Assembly (NCBI GenBank): GCA_963803735.1
Contig: CAWDNV010000011.1
Coordinates: 620,001 to 684,000 of the forward strand
Direction: 5' to 3'
DNA from: Palsa-189 sp963803735
GTDB lineage: Bacteria > Acidobacteriota > Terriglobia > Acidiferrales > UBA7541
DNA length: 64,000 bases
The notes under the pieces were generated by a model. The model had not been told where the DNA came from. It ran no database searches and saw nothing but the letters and a program-made list of their open reading frames with translations. The position numbers and the translations under genes were made by a program. Below, piece after piece: positions 22,007 through 30,064 of this stretch (its first letter is position 1; each line of letters starts with the position of its first letter).

Positions 22007-22582
22007 CTACTTCAATTCCAGGACTTCCTTCTCTTTCGCGGCCGATAGGTCTTCGATTTTCTTGGTCTCACTCTGAGTGAGCTTGTCTAACTCTTCCACA
22101 GAACGCTTGCGCTCGTCCTCGCTGACCTTCTTGTCTTTTTCTAAATGCTCGATCGCCTCTTTGATGTCCCGACGCACGTTGCGCATGGCCGTGCGATGAT
22201 TTTCGAGCACTTTATGAAGGTGCTTGACCAAATCTTTCCGTCGCTCTTCGGTCAACGCGGGCAGCGGCAGTCGAATCACCTTCCCGTCGTTTGTCGGATT
22301 GAGCCCAAGATCGGAAGTGCGGATGGCCTTATCAATCAGCGGCACGGCGCCCGGATCCCACGGGGAGATCACCAACATCATTGGATCCGGAACCGTAACC
22401 GTGCCGAGCTGGTTAATGGGCATTTGCGTTCCGTGATAATCCACTCGTACATGATCCAATATCGAAACGTTTGCGCGACCCGTGCGGATGCTGGATAATT
22501 CGCGCCTGAAGTCGTCGACTGCTTTTTCCATCCGCGTCCTGGCTTGCGATAGCGCGTCTTTGCTCGTAGCTGCAGTGCTCAT
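22007..22582 (-). CDS. frr: Ribosome recycling factor
   Basis: RRF (191 residues) splits post-termination ribosomes with EF-G. The blocks FRRELSSIRTGRANVSILDHVRVDYHG, NQLGTVTVPDPMMLVISPWD and LPALTEERRKDLVKHLHK are typical. It is the last gene of the rplM operon and lies 45 bases after pyrH, a widespread pairing. No clear terminator follows. Confidence 0.98.
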   Translation of the reverse strand: MSTAATSKDALSQARTRMEKAVDDFRRELSSIRTGRANVSILDHVRVDYHGTQMPINQLGTVTVPDPMMLVISPWDPGAVPLIDKAIRTSDLGLNPTNDGKVIRLPLPALTEERRKDLVKHLHKVLENHRTAMRNVRRDIKEAIEHLEKDKKVSEDERKRSVEELDKLTQSETKKIEDLSAAKEKEVLELK

Positions 22583-22627
22583 CGGTTCTACCTCGATGTT
22601 TTTAGCCGCATATTCGGCGAGGGAAAA

Positions 22628-23365
22628 CTAGCTGGCGGTAACCAGCGAACCCACTTTTTCGCCAAGAACAACTCGCTTCAGATTTCCGGGCCGGTTGAGA
22701 TCGAACACAATGATCGGCATCTTATTATCCATGCACAGTGAAATCGCCGTCGAATCCATCACCGCGAGCCCGCGCTGCAACACGTCCAGGTAACTGATGT
22801 GCTCAAAACGGTGCGCTCCCTGGACCTTTTCCGGATCGGCATCGTAGATTCCATCCACACGGGTCGCTTTGAGAATGACCTCTGCTTTGATTTCCATCGC
22901 GCGCAATGCCGCGGCCGTATCGGTTGAAAAATAAGGATTCCCGGTTCCAGCGGCAAAGATCACGATGCGGCCCTTCTCCAGATGACGCGTGGCGCGCCGC
23001 CGGATGAAAGGTTCCGCAATCTGGCGCATGTCGATGGCGCTTAGTACACGAGTATGAGCGCCCTGCTTTTCGAGCGCATCTTGCAGAGCAAGCCCATTAA
23101 TTACCGTGGCCAGCATGCCCATGTAATCGGCTGTGGCTCGGTCGATGGCAAGCGATTTCTGGCGGGTGCCTCGGAAGATATTTCCTCCACCCACCATGAT
23201 CGCCACCTGCACCCCGATATCATTGATCTCTTTCAACTCCGCGGCCACGCGCGCTACCGTTTCCGCATCGATGCCGGAACCGAGAGGACCCTGCAGCGAT
23301 TCCCCCGAAAGCTTCAGCACGATCTTCGAATAAGCGGGACTCGCACCGTCAGGGGCCGGCATCAC
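22628..23365 (-). CDS. pyrH: Uridylate kinase
   Basis: Phosphorylates UMP to UDP (245 residues), an amino-acid-kinase-fold hexamer unrelated to eukaryotic UMP kinases. The motifs KIVLKLSGESL, VGGGNIFRG, DYMGMLATVINGLALQDALE and GTGNPYFSTDTAAALRA are present, and the nucleotide segment ILKATRVDGIYDADP is clear. A GTG at 23365 directly precedes an ATG at 23362; either may be the start. It lies in the classic tsf-pyrH-frr order. Confidence 0.98.
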   Translation of the reverse strand: MMPAPDGASPAYSKIVLKLSGESLQGPLGSGIDAETVARVAAELKEINDIGVQVAIMVGGGNIFRGTRQKSLAIDRATADYMGMLATVINGLALQDALEKQGAHTRVLSAIDMRQIAEPFIRRRATRHLEKGRIVIFAAGTGNPYFSTDTAAALRAMEIKAEVILKATRVDGIYDADPEKVQGAHRFEHISYLDVLQRGLAVMDSTAISLCMDNKMPIIVFDLNRPGNLKRVVLGEKVGSLVTAS

Positions 23366-23505
23366 TCCGTTCCTGCTTTTTGTAATCGCATTCTAGGCCG
23401 TGGATTCGGGCAGTTTTTCGGCGGGCATTTTACCAGAGATTCGCAGCGGCTTACTACCGGCGCGGCGTTTCCGTACTGAATTATCGGAATACTGCCACGT
23501 AATCT

Positions 23506-24174
23506 TCAGGGGACCGGCTGCAACGCCGCTTCGCCGCTGGTTCCCGAAGAAGCAGCTGTAGTTTCTCCCACTTTGAGGCGCACAAAACGGCGCACGGAAA
23601 TATTCTCTCCCAATTTAGCGATCATTTGGCTGATGAGCTCGGTGACGGTCACCGATTCGTCTTTGATGAAATGCTGCTCGTACAGGCAATTTTCCTCGTA
23701 GAATTTCTCCATCTTGCCGTTCACGATTTTCTCGATCACCGGTTCCGGCTTGCCTGTAGCACGAGCCTGTTCGCGATAGATGTCGCGCTCGTGATCCAGA
23801 ATCTCCGGCGTGACTTCCTCCCTGCGCACGTAACGCGGATCGAGCGCGGCTATGTGCATAGCGAGATCGTGGCAGAGCCTCTGGAAGTCGTCCGTGCGGG
23901 CCACGAAGTCGGATTCGCAATTCACTTCGACGACCACACCAATTTTCCCGCCGGCGTGGATATAGTGGCCGATCAGACCTTCGCTTGCTTCGCGCTGCGC
24001 TTTCTTTTGCGCCGCCGCCTGTCCCTTGCGGCGCAGGATGTCAATCGCGCGTTCGACGTCGCCGGTGGCCTCCACCAACGCATTGCGACAGTCGTTAAAA
24101 CCGGCGCCCGTGCGTTCACGCAACTCTTTTACACGTTGCGCGGGTATATTCACTTGCTCAGGGTTTGTCGCCAT
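23506..24174 (-). CDS. tsf: Elongation factor Ts, short form
   Basis: Nucleotide exchange factor for EF-Tu. The N-terminal UBA-like domain reads VKELRERTGAGFNDCRNALVEATGDVERAIDILRRKG. The core has GGKIGVVVEVNCESDFVART with the catalytic DF residues. At 222 residues it has one core subdomain, like the short Thermus-type EF-Ts rather than the 280-residue E. coli form. The gene lies 72 bases after rpsB. Confidence 0.97.
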   Translation of the reverse strand: MATNPEQVNIPAQRVKELRERTGAGFNDCRNALVEATGDVERAIDILRRKGQAAAQKKAQREASEGLIGHYIHAGGKIGVVVEVNCESDFVARTDDFQRLCHDLAMHIAALDPRYVRREEVTPEILDHERDIYREQARATGKPEPVIEKIVNGKMEKFYEENCLYEQHFIKDESVTVTELISQMIAKLGENISVRRFVRLKVGETTAASSGTSGEAALQPVP

Positions 24175-24246
24175 TTCGGCAAATCCTCAACTAATGGTCA
24201 GATTTTGGCTGGAATCAACGAAGCCCGGCACGCGCTCGCCGCGCAA

Positions 24247-25122
24247 TCAGGATTCGGACTCGCCTTCCGCCTGAACGGGCTGTTCGACGGCCTCGGTCGC
24301 TTCCGGTGTCTCCACGAAATCGCCTTCTTGTTTTTCGTAAGACTCATAGGCGCTGGTGTCCACGTATTCCACATTCTCGGCAGCTTCGCCGCCCTCGCCG
24401 CCTTCCACCTTTTCGCCTGCCAGCTGTGTTTGCTCAAACGCAGCGCGGCCCTCGATTACGGCTTCGGCAATCTTGGTGGTGAAAAGCCTGATGGCTCGCA
24501 AGGCATCGTCATTCCCGGGAATCACCCAATCGACTTGATCGGGGTCGGAATTCGTATCTACCACGGCCACCACGGGCACGCCCATGCGGCGCGCTTCACG
24601 CACGGCAATCTGCTCCGTGTGCGAATCGACCACAAACATGGCATCGGGCTGCGTGGCCATGTTTTCGACGCCTTCCAAATTTTGCTGCAGGTGCTTTAGT
24701 TCCCGTTCGAGTCTGGCGGCTTCTTTCTTCGAAAGCTGCGCCATGCGCCCGTCTTCGATCATGGCCTTGAGCGTTTTCAGTCTCTTGATCGATTTCTGCA
24801 GAGTGGCCCAATTGGTGAGTGTCCCGCCAAGCCACCGGTGATTGACGTAAAACATTCCGCAGCGTTTTCCTTCTTCTGCGATGGCTTCTTGTGCCTGGCG
24901 CTTGGTGCCCACAAACAGAACGACGCGCCCCTGACTGGCTAATTCGCTCACAAACCGGCTTGCGTCGCGGAACATCTTCAAAGTTTTTTGTAGATCTATG
25001 ATGTGAATCCCGTTGCGTTCCCCGAAAATGTATTCCTTCATCTTCGGATTCCAGCGCCGGGTCTGGTGGCCGAAATGAACACCGGCCTCCAGCAGCTCTT
25101 TCATCGTAATTTCAACTGCCAA
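24247..25122 (-). CDS. rpsB: 30S ribosomal protein S2, with acidic tail
   Basis: S2 on the back of the 30S subunit. The block TMKELLEAGVHFGHQTRRWNPKMKEYIFGERNGIHIIDLQKT and the later VDSHTEQIAVREARRMGVPVVAVVDTNSDPD are diagnostic. I start at the TTG at 25122 because AAGGAGG lies four bases upstream; the next ATG (25104) would remove six residues. The last 55 residues are an acidic Glu/Gly/Ala-rich tail not found in short S2 proteins. A structured leader precedes it. Confidence 0.96.
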   Translation of the reverse strand: MAVEITMKELLEAGVHFGHQTRRWNPKMKEYIFGERNGIHIIDLQKTLKMFRDASRFVSELASQGRVVLFVGTKRQAQEAIAEEGKRCGMFYVNHRWLGGTLTNWATLQKSIKRLKTLKAMIEDGRMAQLSKKEAARLERELKHLQQNLEGVENMATQPDAMFVVDSHTEQIAVREARRMGVPVVAVVDTNSDPDQVDWVIPGNDDALRAIRLFTTKIAEAVIEGRAAFEQTQLAGEKVEGGEGGEAAENVEYVDTSAYESYEKQEGDFVETPEATEAVEQPVQAEGESES

Positions 25123-25141
25123 TGGACCTCCTTTTAGGTTT

Positions 25142-25238
25142 GGATGCTTACCAACTTTTCCGGTGTTTTCCTTTCGGAAAAGCAGCATCCTTTTGCCGGC
25201 ATCCCGCCGGCCAAGTATTCAGTTCGCAATGCGAACTG
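25142..25238 (-). promoter_or_regulatory. Structured leader upstream of rpsB
   Basis: Three helices can be drawn between the rpsI stop and the rpsB start. First, 25220-25238 is a near-perfect palindrome (CAGTTCGCA and its complement). Second, an outer seven-pair stem joins 25142-25148 with 25184-25190. Inside it, 25166-25181 forms a six-pair stem capped by a GAAA tetraloop on the RNA strand. No T-run follows, so it does not look like a terminator. It may be the site where S2 regulates its own message, as S2 leaders do in other bacteria; this is inference. Confidence 0.5.
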
Positions 25239-25260
25239 GAGCCCTTGTGACAAGCGCTGA

Positions 25261-25683
25261 TTAGCGCTTGCTGAACTGGAAGCGTTTCCGCGCGCCCTTC
25301 TGCCCATACTTCTTGCGCTCGCGCATGCGTGAATCGCGCGTTAGAAACCCGTTTTTCCGCAGTCCGATTCGCAAATCCGGATTCAAAATCGAAAGTGCGC
25401 GCGAAAGTCCCATGCGCACCGCGCCGGCTTGACCTCCCACGCCTCCGCCATTGCACGTTGCCATTACGTCAAGCTCATTGGCGGTATTGGTGAACTTCAA
25501 CGGTTCGACCGCGCGGTTCAGCCAGGTGACGTTTTTGAAATAAGCGTCAACGGCCCTGCCATTCACTTCAAATTTTCCGCTGCCCTGACGAATGAAGACG
25601 CGCGCCACAGCATTCTTGCGGCGGCCCGTGCCATATGCTTTTGTATTCAAAACACCCGCAGTAGGCTGTGCGTTCGAACCCAA
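25261..25683 (-). CDS. rpsI: 30S ribosomal protein S9
   Basis: S9 (140 residues); its C-terminal tail contacts P-site tRNA. The blocks AYGTGRRKNAVARVFIRQGSGKFEVNGR, GGGVGGQAGAVRMGLSRAL and the end KYGQKGARKRFQFSKR are complete. A short N-terminal extension (about 11 residues) precedes the core. It follows rplM in the usual pair. Confidence 0.98.
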   Translation of the reverse strand: MGSNAQPTAGVLNTKAYGTGRRKNAVARVFIRQGSGKFEVNGRAVDAYFKNVTWLNRAVEPLKFTNTANELDVMATCNGGGVGGQAGAVRMGLSRALSILNPDLRIGLRKNGFLTRDSRMRERKKYGQKGARKRFQFSKR

Positions 25684-25747
25684 ATTTCCTCCTCAAACAC
25701 GACTCAGAAAAAAATACCCTTGGGATGCTTTAAAGTGTTGGACGAAT

Positions 25748-26197
25748 TTACAGAGCCAACGGTTGCGGTTTCTGACCTGCGTGACGTGCCAGGCCCTTTT
25801 CATCCAGGTAGACGCGCAGCTTTCGCGCTCGGCTGGCGCGGAGCCGATTCTTGGGCAGCATCCCCAGAACCGCTTCGCGTAACATCCAGTCGGCACGGTT
25901 GCCACGAATCCGCTTTGCGGGAACTTCTTTGAGACCACCGGGATAACCGCTGTGGGTGCGGTAAACCTTGTCTTCGAGCTTGTTTCCCGTAAGACGAATC
26001 TTGTCCGCGTTGATCACAACCACGTGGTCGCCACAGTCGAGGTAGGGAGTGAAATTCGGCTTATCTTTCCCAATCAACACGCGCGCTACTGCTGTGGCAA
26101 CACGGCCCAGAACCTGGCCGGCAGCATCAACCACAAACCATTTCGGACCTTGCGACAGCGCCTCCGCCTCGCGGCCCTCTGGAACATACGTCCGCAT
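25748..26197 (-). CDS. rplM: 50S ribosomal protein L13
   Basis: L13 (149 residues), an early 23S rRNA binder. The blocks KWFVVDAAGQVLGRVATAVARVLIGKDKPNFTPYLDCGDHVVVINADKI and VYRTHSGYPGGLKE are typical, as is AVLGMLPKNRLRASRARKLRVY. It is the first gene of the rplM-rpsI-rpsB-tsf-pyrH-frr run, some 30 bases downstream of its promoter. Confidence 0.98.
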   Translation of the reverse strand: MRTYVPEGREAEALSQGPKWFVVDAAGQVLGRVATAVARVLIGKDKPNFTPYLDCGDHVVVINADKIRLTGNKLEDKVYRTHSGYPGGLKEVPAKRIRGNRADWMLREAVLGMLPKNRLRASRARKLRVYLDEKGLARHAGQKPQPLAL

Positions 26198-26235
26198 GCT
26201 CTGCTAACACCTCACCCCTATAGGGACAAACGGAA

Positions 26236-26264
26236 ACAATATTAGATGGACGGGGATTTGTCAA
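26236..26264 (-). promoter_or_regulatory. Sigma-70-like promoter of the rplM operon
   Basis: On the minus strand: TTGACA (26264-26259), 17 bases, TATTGT (26241-26236). The -35 is perfect and the -10 matches four of six. The expected transcript starts about 30 bases before the rplM ATG, and a short palindrome (CCCTATAGGG, 26216-26225) lies at its 5' end. Confidence 0.75.
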
Positions 26265-26382
26265 CGAGGGTCCACAAAACCGCGGAGCCTCGCCAGCGGC
26301 CCGGTCGCGGGGACCAGGCCGACAGGCAAGCTTTCAGACAAATCTTGACCGCAGCTCAGGCAGGCCGAATCGAACGCGAAAC

Positions 26383-26949
26383 CTAGCTCGAAGCCTTGCT
26401 CGTCTGCACTGCGGCAGTAGCCGCCTTCACAAACGCTGGCTTCTCGTGACTGGTGCTGCTGGCGGCCTCGCCTTTACGATCGATTTCGATGGCGCCTTTG
26501 AAGTACGCTCCATCTTCGATCATGATGCGGGCCGTTGTCAGGTCGCCGATAACGGAGCCGTCCTTTTTGATTTCGATGCGATCGCGAGCGCGCAGATTTC
26601 CTTTCACGCTTCCATAGACGATCACCTCGCGCGCCACCAGATCGGCGGTCACTTTCGCGCTGGCTCCGACGGTCAACTTACGATCGTCCAGCTGAATCAG
26701 TCCTTCTACTGTGCCATCCACTTGCAGGTCTTCATTTCCGGAAATCTCACCCTTGATGTGTAGGCTGGCTCCGAGACGTGCTGTTGATCCGGCCGGAGCT
26801 GCAGCCACAGGGCGAACTGCGTCGGTGCTCATGACTTTACCCTCCACTGTTGCCGATGTCGGCTTGGTTATATTTGTCTCCGGAGCCTTTGACGGAGCCG
26901 GAACAGCCGCTGGCGGCGAAGCAGGTTCAGCTTTTTTGTTTCCCCACAT
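26383..26949 (-). CDS. Bactofilin family protein
   Basis: Bactofilins polymerise without nucleotide into beta-helical filaments that scaffold cell-shape and envelope proteins. After a Pro/Ala-rich disordered N-terminus (about 1-60) comes the right-handed beta-helix core: LGASLHIKGEISGNEDLQVDG, then repeats such as VGASAKVTADLVAREVIVYGSVKGN and RIEIKKDGSVIGDL. I choose the ATG at 26949 because GAGGAGG lies four bases upstream; the frame is open further up but that part is not bactofilin-like. The 188 residues are usual. It lies alone between rplM and lexA. Confidence 0.9.
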   Translation of the reverse strand: MWGNKKAEPASPPAAVPAPSKAPETNITKPTSATVEGKVMSTDAVRPVAAAPAGSTARLGASLHIKGEISGNEDLQVDGTVEGLIQLDDRKLTVGASAKVTADLVAREVIVYGSVKGNLRARDRIEIKKDGSVIGDLTTARIMIEDGAYFKGAIEIDRKGEAASSTSHEKPAFVKAATAAVQTSKASS

Positions 26950-27276
26950 TAGGCCTCCTCGGTCATTCCATGTTGGGCCAGAAGGCTCTGGCATTTGGCC
27001 GGGGAGAGACACTCTAGTCCTCTGTTTCAGAGCGGAGCAAGAAGATAATCTCGAACGATGTGCGTGACAGTAACGCGAAGGCGCAGACGCGCCTTGAAAA
27101 GCTGTGGACAACCTGCGGAAAACGCAGGTGTCCTTTAATTGCGTGGTAGGTAAGGCCGCGTTTTTGCTTTCTGTAGCGCCGGCCGTCAGTCCGGCATCTG
27201 TTTCCTAGGCGTTGTCGGTCGGAAGCGCGGCACGATGAACGAACGCAACCAAACATTTGCGCAGTACGAAAAACGT
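26950..27276. other. Intergenic region between lexA and the bactofilin gene
   Basis: About 330 bases with no gene I can support. It contains a small GC palindrome (GCCGG at 27178-27182 and CCGGC at 27191-27195), perhaps a REP-like element, but no T-run after it. An inverted AGTAC...GTACT pair overlaps the lexA stop (27263-27284). The strong ribosome-binding site of the bactofilin lies at the left edge; no convincing promoter was seen. Confidence 0.5.
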
Positions 27277-27900
27277 TCAGTACTTGCGGAGCACCCCGAC
27301 CACCCGTCCCTGGATCCTCACTTCCGATGCTGGCGCTATGATTGGCTGCATGTCCGAATTCGCCGGCTGCAGACGCACCTTTCCGCCCGCTTCGCGATAA
27401 AAGCGCTTTAGCGTCGCCTCGTCTGTCCCCACCAGCGCCACGACCACCTCGCCTGGATTGGCAACCTGCGAAGGTTCAACCACCACATAGTCGCCGTCGA
27501 GAATGTGATCCTCGATCATGGAATCGCCCTTGACTTGAAGAACGAAGCTGCCGTCTGCGCGTGTGAACTCACTCAGCGAAAACGTTTCGTGACTCTCAAC
27601 CGCTTCGAGCGGCCGGCCCGCCGCAATGCGTCCCGCCAACGGCAATTCCACGCTGTGGCGCTCCATCACTTGCTCGCGAACGGTCTTAGGCAATTGCGTG
27701 ACTTCAATCGAACGGCTTTGGTTGTAGCCGCGGCGAATGAATCCTTTGCGTTCGAGCGTGGTGATGTGCTTGTGCACCGTGGCCAACGAGGTCAGGCGCA
27801 ACGCGCGCGCGATCTCTTCAAAGCTCGGCGAGTAGCCGTGCTTGTTCACGAAATTGACCAAAAAATCCAGGACTTCCTTCTGTCGTTTGGTGAGCGTCAT
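27277..27900 (-). CDS. lexA: LexA repressor
   Basis: SOS repressor and self-cleaving protease (207 residues). The winged-helix DNA-binding domain (1-65) contains HGYSPSFEEIARALRLTSLATVHKHI. The cleavage site is the Ala-Gly of LPLAGRIAAG (89-90). The catalytic serine is S127 in VKGDSMIEDHI and the lysine is K165 in TLKRFY. The spacing is that of a functional LexA. recA lies 16 kb away on the same strand. No canonical E. coli or B. subtilis SOS box was seen in front of either gene. Confidence 0.97.
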   Translation of the reverse strand: MTLTKRQKEVLDFLVNFVNKHGYSPSFEEIARALRLTSLATVHKHITTLERKGFIRRGYNQSRSIEVTQLPKTVREQVMERHSVELPLAGRIAAGRPLEAVESHETFSLSEFTRADGSFVLQVKGDSMIEDHILDGDYVVVEPSQVANPGEVVVALVGTDEATLKRFYREAGGKVRLQPANSDMQPIIAPASEVRIQGRVVGVLRKY

Positions 27901-27925
27901 CGCCTTTCACCTCAAAGCACCGGCC

Positions 27926-27955
27926 AGTATAGGCGAATACAAGGCGAAGCGTCAA
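27926..27955 (-). promoter_or_regulatory. Probable lexA promoter, with overlapping inverted repeat
   Basis: On the minus strand: TTGACG (27955-27950), 18 bases, TATACT (27931-27926), about 25 bases before the lexA ATG. A symmetric GTAT-N6-ATAC overlaps the -10 and could be an operator, since LexA normally represses itself; this is a guess from position alone. Confidence 0.6.
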
Positions 27956-27980
27956 CGCCAATCTTCGCCCTTATTGGACG

Positions 27981-28020
27981 CTGTCATCACGAGCGCCTCG
28001 GCGCGACGGATCCACAGTTC
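27981..28020. repeat. Dispersed repeat, copy A
   Basis: A segment beginning CTGTCATCACGAGCGC and ending TCCACAGTTC lies between the lexA promoter and the acyl-CoA synthetase stop. It closely resembles copy C at 33901-33940 and more loosely copy B at 29836-29880. All three are between genes. Confidence 0.6.
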
Positions 28021-28034
28021 CCCCGTCTTGCATG

Positions 28035-29753
28035 TCATCCCAGTTCCGGAAAATCCTCTTCGCGAAACTCTGATGCCCTCCGCTGACCTCCGGCAACTCG
28101 TTCCGCTTCTGAAATCCTCAACTCTACCCGGCGAATCTTCCCCGAGATCGTCTTCGGTAATTCTGTGAATTCCAAGCGGCGAACGCGCTTGTAAGGCGCC
28201 AGCGTTTTGCGGCTGTGCCGAAAAATGGAAAGCGCAATCTCCGCAGAAGGATCCGTCCCGGCACGCAGCGTTACAAAAGCTTTGACCACAGTTTGCCGAA
28301 TGGGGTCGGGCGCCGGAACCACCGCACACTCGACCACATCGGGATGTTCGATCAAGGCGCTTTCCACTTCGAACGGACTGATGCGATAGTCCGATGCCTT
28401 GAAGACGTCGTCGGCTCGGCCGACAAACGTGAGATATCCATCGGCCTCACGGCGAACGACATCACCGGTGGAGTACACACGCCCTTCAAGCGGCTTGATT
28501 GTGCCGTCATTATTCTGGTAACCAGGCATCAGACCAGCCGGTTGCGAATCCAGCGGGAGACATAGCTCGCCTTCTTCGGCCTCTTTGCCCTCAGCGTCCA
28601 GCAGCACAATGTGATAGCCCGGCAGCGGCCTGCCCATCGAGCCGGGCTTCAACGGCTGGTTTGGTGAATTCCCAACCTGAGCCGTGGTTTCCGTCTGCCC
28701 GTAGCCATCGCGAATGGTGAGCCCCCACGCCATCCGCACCTGCTCGATCACTTCGGGATTCAGCGGCTCGCCGGCGCTCGTCACCTCGCGCAGTTTGGTC
28801 TTCCATGCCGCGAGATCTTCCATCACCAGCATGCGCCACACCGTTGGCGGAGCGCAGAACGTCGTAACACCGCACCGGCTGAGGCAATCCAGCAGGTTCC
28901 TGGCATTGAACCGTGGCTGATTAACGGCGAAAACCGTTGCCTCGGCATTCCACGGCGTAAAGAAACTACTCCAGGCATGCTTGGCCCAACCGGGCGAGGA
29001 AAGATTGCAGTGGAGATCGCCGGGCTTGATGCCGATCCAATACATGGTAGAGAGGTGGCCGACTGGATAGCTGAAGTGGCTGTGCAGCACGAGTTTGGGC
29101 TTGGCCGTGGTGCCCGAAGTGAAGTAAAGCTGCAAGGGATCGCTCGCCTTCGTTTCTCCGTCAGCTTCGAATAGAATCGGCGCATCATATCCCTCCTCGA
29201 ACGCGTGCCAGCCCGAAACCCGCACTCCGACGGCAATACTGGTGCAGGTTCCGCAAGTCGCCTCAATCTTGGGGACAATCTCCGACGCGCAGACGATGTG
29301 GCGTATTTGCCCGCGGGCAACGCGATCATCTACGTCATGCGCGGTAAGCAGAGTGGTGGCAGGTATCGTGACGGCGCCCAACTTCATCGCTGCCAGCATC
29401 GTTTCCCAGAGTGGCGGGGTATTTCCCAGCATTACCAGAACGCGGTCGCCACGGCACACACCCAAACGGCGAAAGTAATTCGCAAGGCGCGAAGAACGCT
29501 CTGATAGCTCGGCAAAACTCAGCTTTATTTCTCTTCCGCCCTCGTGAATTACCCACAACGCGGTTTGGTTGCGCCGGTCTCCGGCGGCAATGCGGTCAAA
29601 CCAGTCCAGGGCCCAGTTGAAACGATCGAGGTTGGGCCATTGAAAGCCAGCGTAAGCAGCGCGGTAATCATCACGGTGCGTGAGCAGGAAATCACGCGCG
29701 GCGCGAAAGGCCTTCGTCGCATTCTCGGAGATTTGAGCCGGAGAGACGGTCAA
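28035..29753 (-). CDS. Acyl-CoA synthetase (AMP-forming), MACS-like
   Basis: Activates a carboxylic acid to its acyl-CoA through an acyl-AMP (572 residues). ANL-family motifs: the phosphate loop FTSGTTAKPK (211-220), the adenine motif YGQTET (351-356), YSTGD (428-432) and the hinge/C-terminal PKTISGKI with catalytic lysine near 539. The N-terminal part (WALDWFDRIA...) and the WAKHAWSSFFTPW segment resemble medium-chain or acetyl/benzoate-type synthetases rather than long-chain FadD. The true substrate cannot be told. It is divergent from the kinase gene and follows a dispersed repeat. Confidence 0.88.
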   Translation of the reverse strand: MTVSPAQISENATKAFRAARDFLLTHRDDYRAAYAGFQWPNLDRFNWALDWFDRIAAGDRRNQTALWVIHEGGREIKLSFAELSERSSRLANYFRRLGVCRGDRVLVMLGNTPPLWETMLAAMKLGAVTIPATTLLTAHDVDDRVARGQIRHIVCASEIVPKIEATCGTCTSIAVGVRVSGWHAFEEGYDAPILFEADGETKASDPLQLYFTSGTTAKPKLVLHSHFSYPVGHLSTMYWIGIKPGDLHCNLSSPGWAKHAWSSFFTPWNAEATVFAVNQPRFNARNLLDCLSRCGVTTFCAPPTVWRMLVMEDLAAWKTKLREVTSAGEPLNPEVIEQVRMAWGLTIRDGYGQTETTAQVGNSPNQPLKPGSMGRPLPGYHIVLLDAEGKEAEEGELCLPLDSQPAGLMPGYQNNDGTIKPLEGRVYSTGDVVRREADGYLTFVGRADDVFKASDYRISPFEVESALIEHPDVVECAVVPAPDPIRQTVVKAFVTLRAGTDPSAEIALSIFRHSRKTLAPYKRVRRLEFTELPKTISGKIRRVELRISEAERVAGGQRRASEFREEDFPELG

Positions 29754-30064
29754 AAGAAGCTCACTTTATAAATGGGTAACGCTCTTCTATCACAGCGCAA
29801 CTCAGCCACAACTGAAAAAAAGGTCCGGACCTACGCTGTCATTCCGAACGAAGCGCAGCGCAGTGAGGAATCTGCTTTTCTGTTTCCGCGCTATCGGCTA
29901 CCGGTCTTGCAGGTGCTCCATGTGTCATGCTCAGGCCCGCTGCCGCTTTCTGTCACCGGAACGACCCCAAACTGATACGTAACGGCTCCGCTACGCGCCC
30001 CTTGAGCCTCGCAGAACGGTGCCCTGCACGCCGTTAAACTAAGACTAAGGCGAGGCTTGGGTTT
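29754..30064. other. Divergent intergenic region between acyl-CoA synthetase and kinase genes
   Basis: About 310 bases without a supportable gene. It must hold promoters for both divergent genes, but I see no near-consensus pair of hexamers. It contains dispersed repeat copy B. Confidence 0.5.
29836..29880. repeat. Dispersed repeat, copy B
   Basis: GCTGTCATTCCGAACGAAGC followed by GCAGCGCAGTGAGGAATCTG. The same theme (GTCAT-C-GA-CG-AGCGCAGCGCA-G-GGA-TCTGC) recurs at 27981-28020 and 33901-33940. Sequences of this type are, from memory, common between genes of Acidobacteriota; not checked. Confidence 0.6.

Noticed and set aside
27263..27284. AGTAC...GTACT inverted repeat resembling a cyanobacterial-type SOS box
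   Set aside because: It overlaps the end of lexA rather than its promoter, and spacing does not fit a known box.
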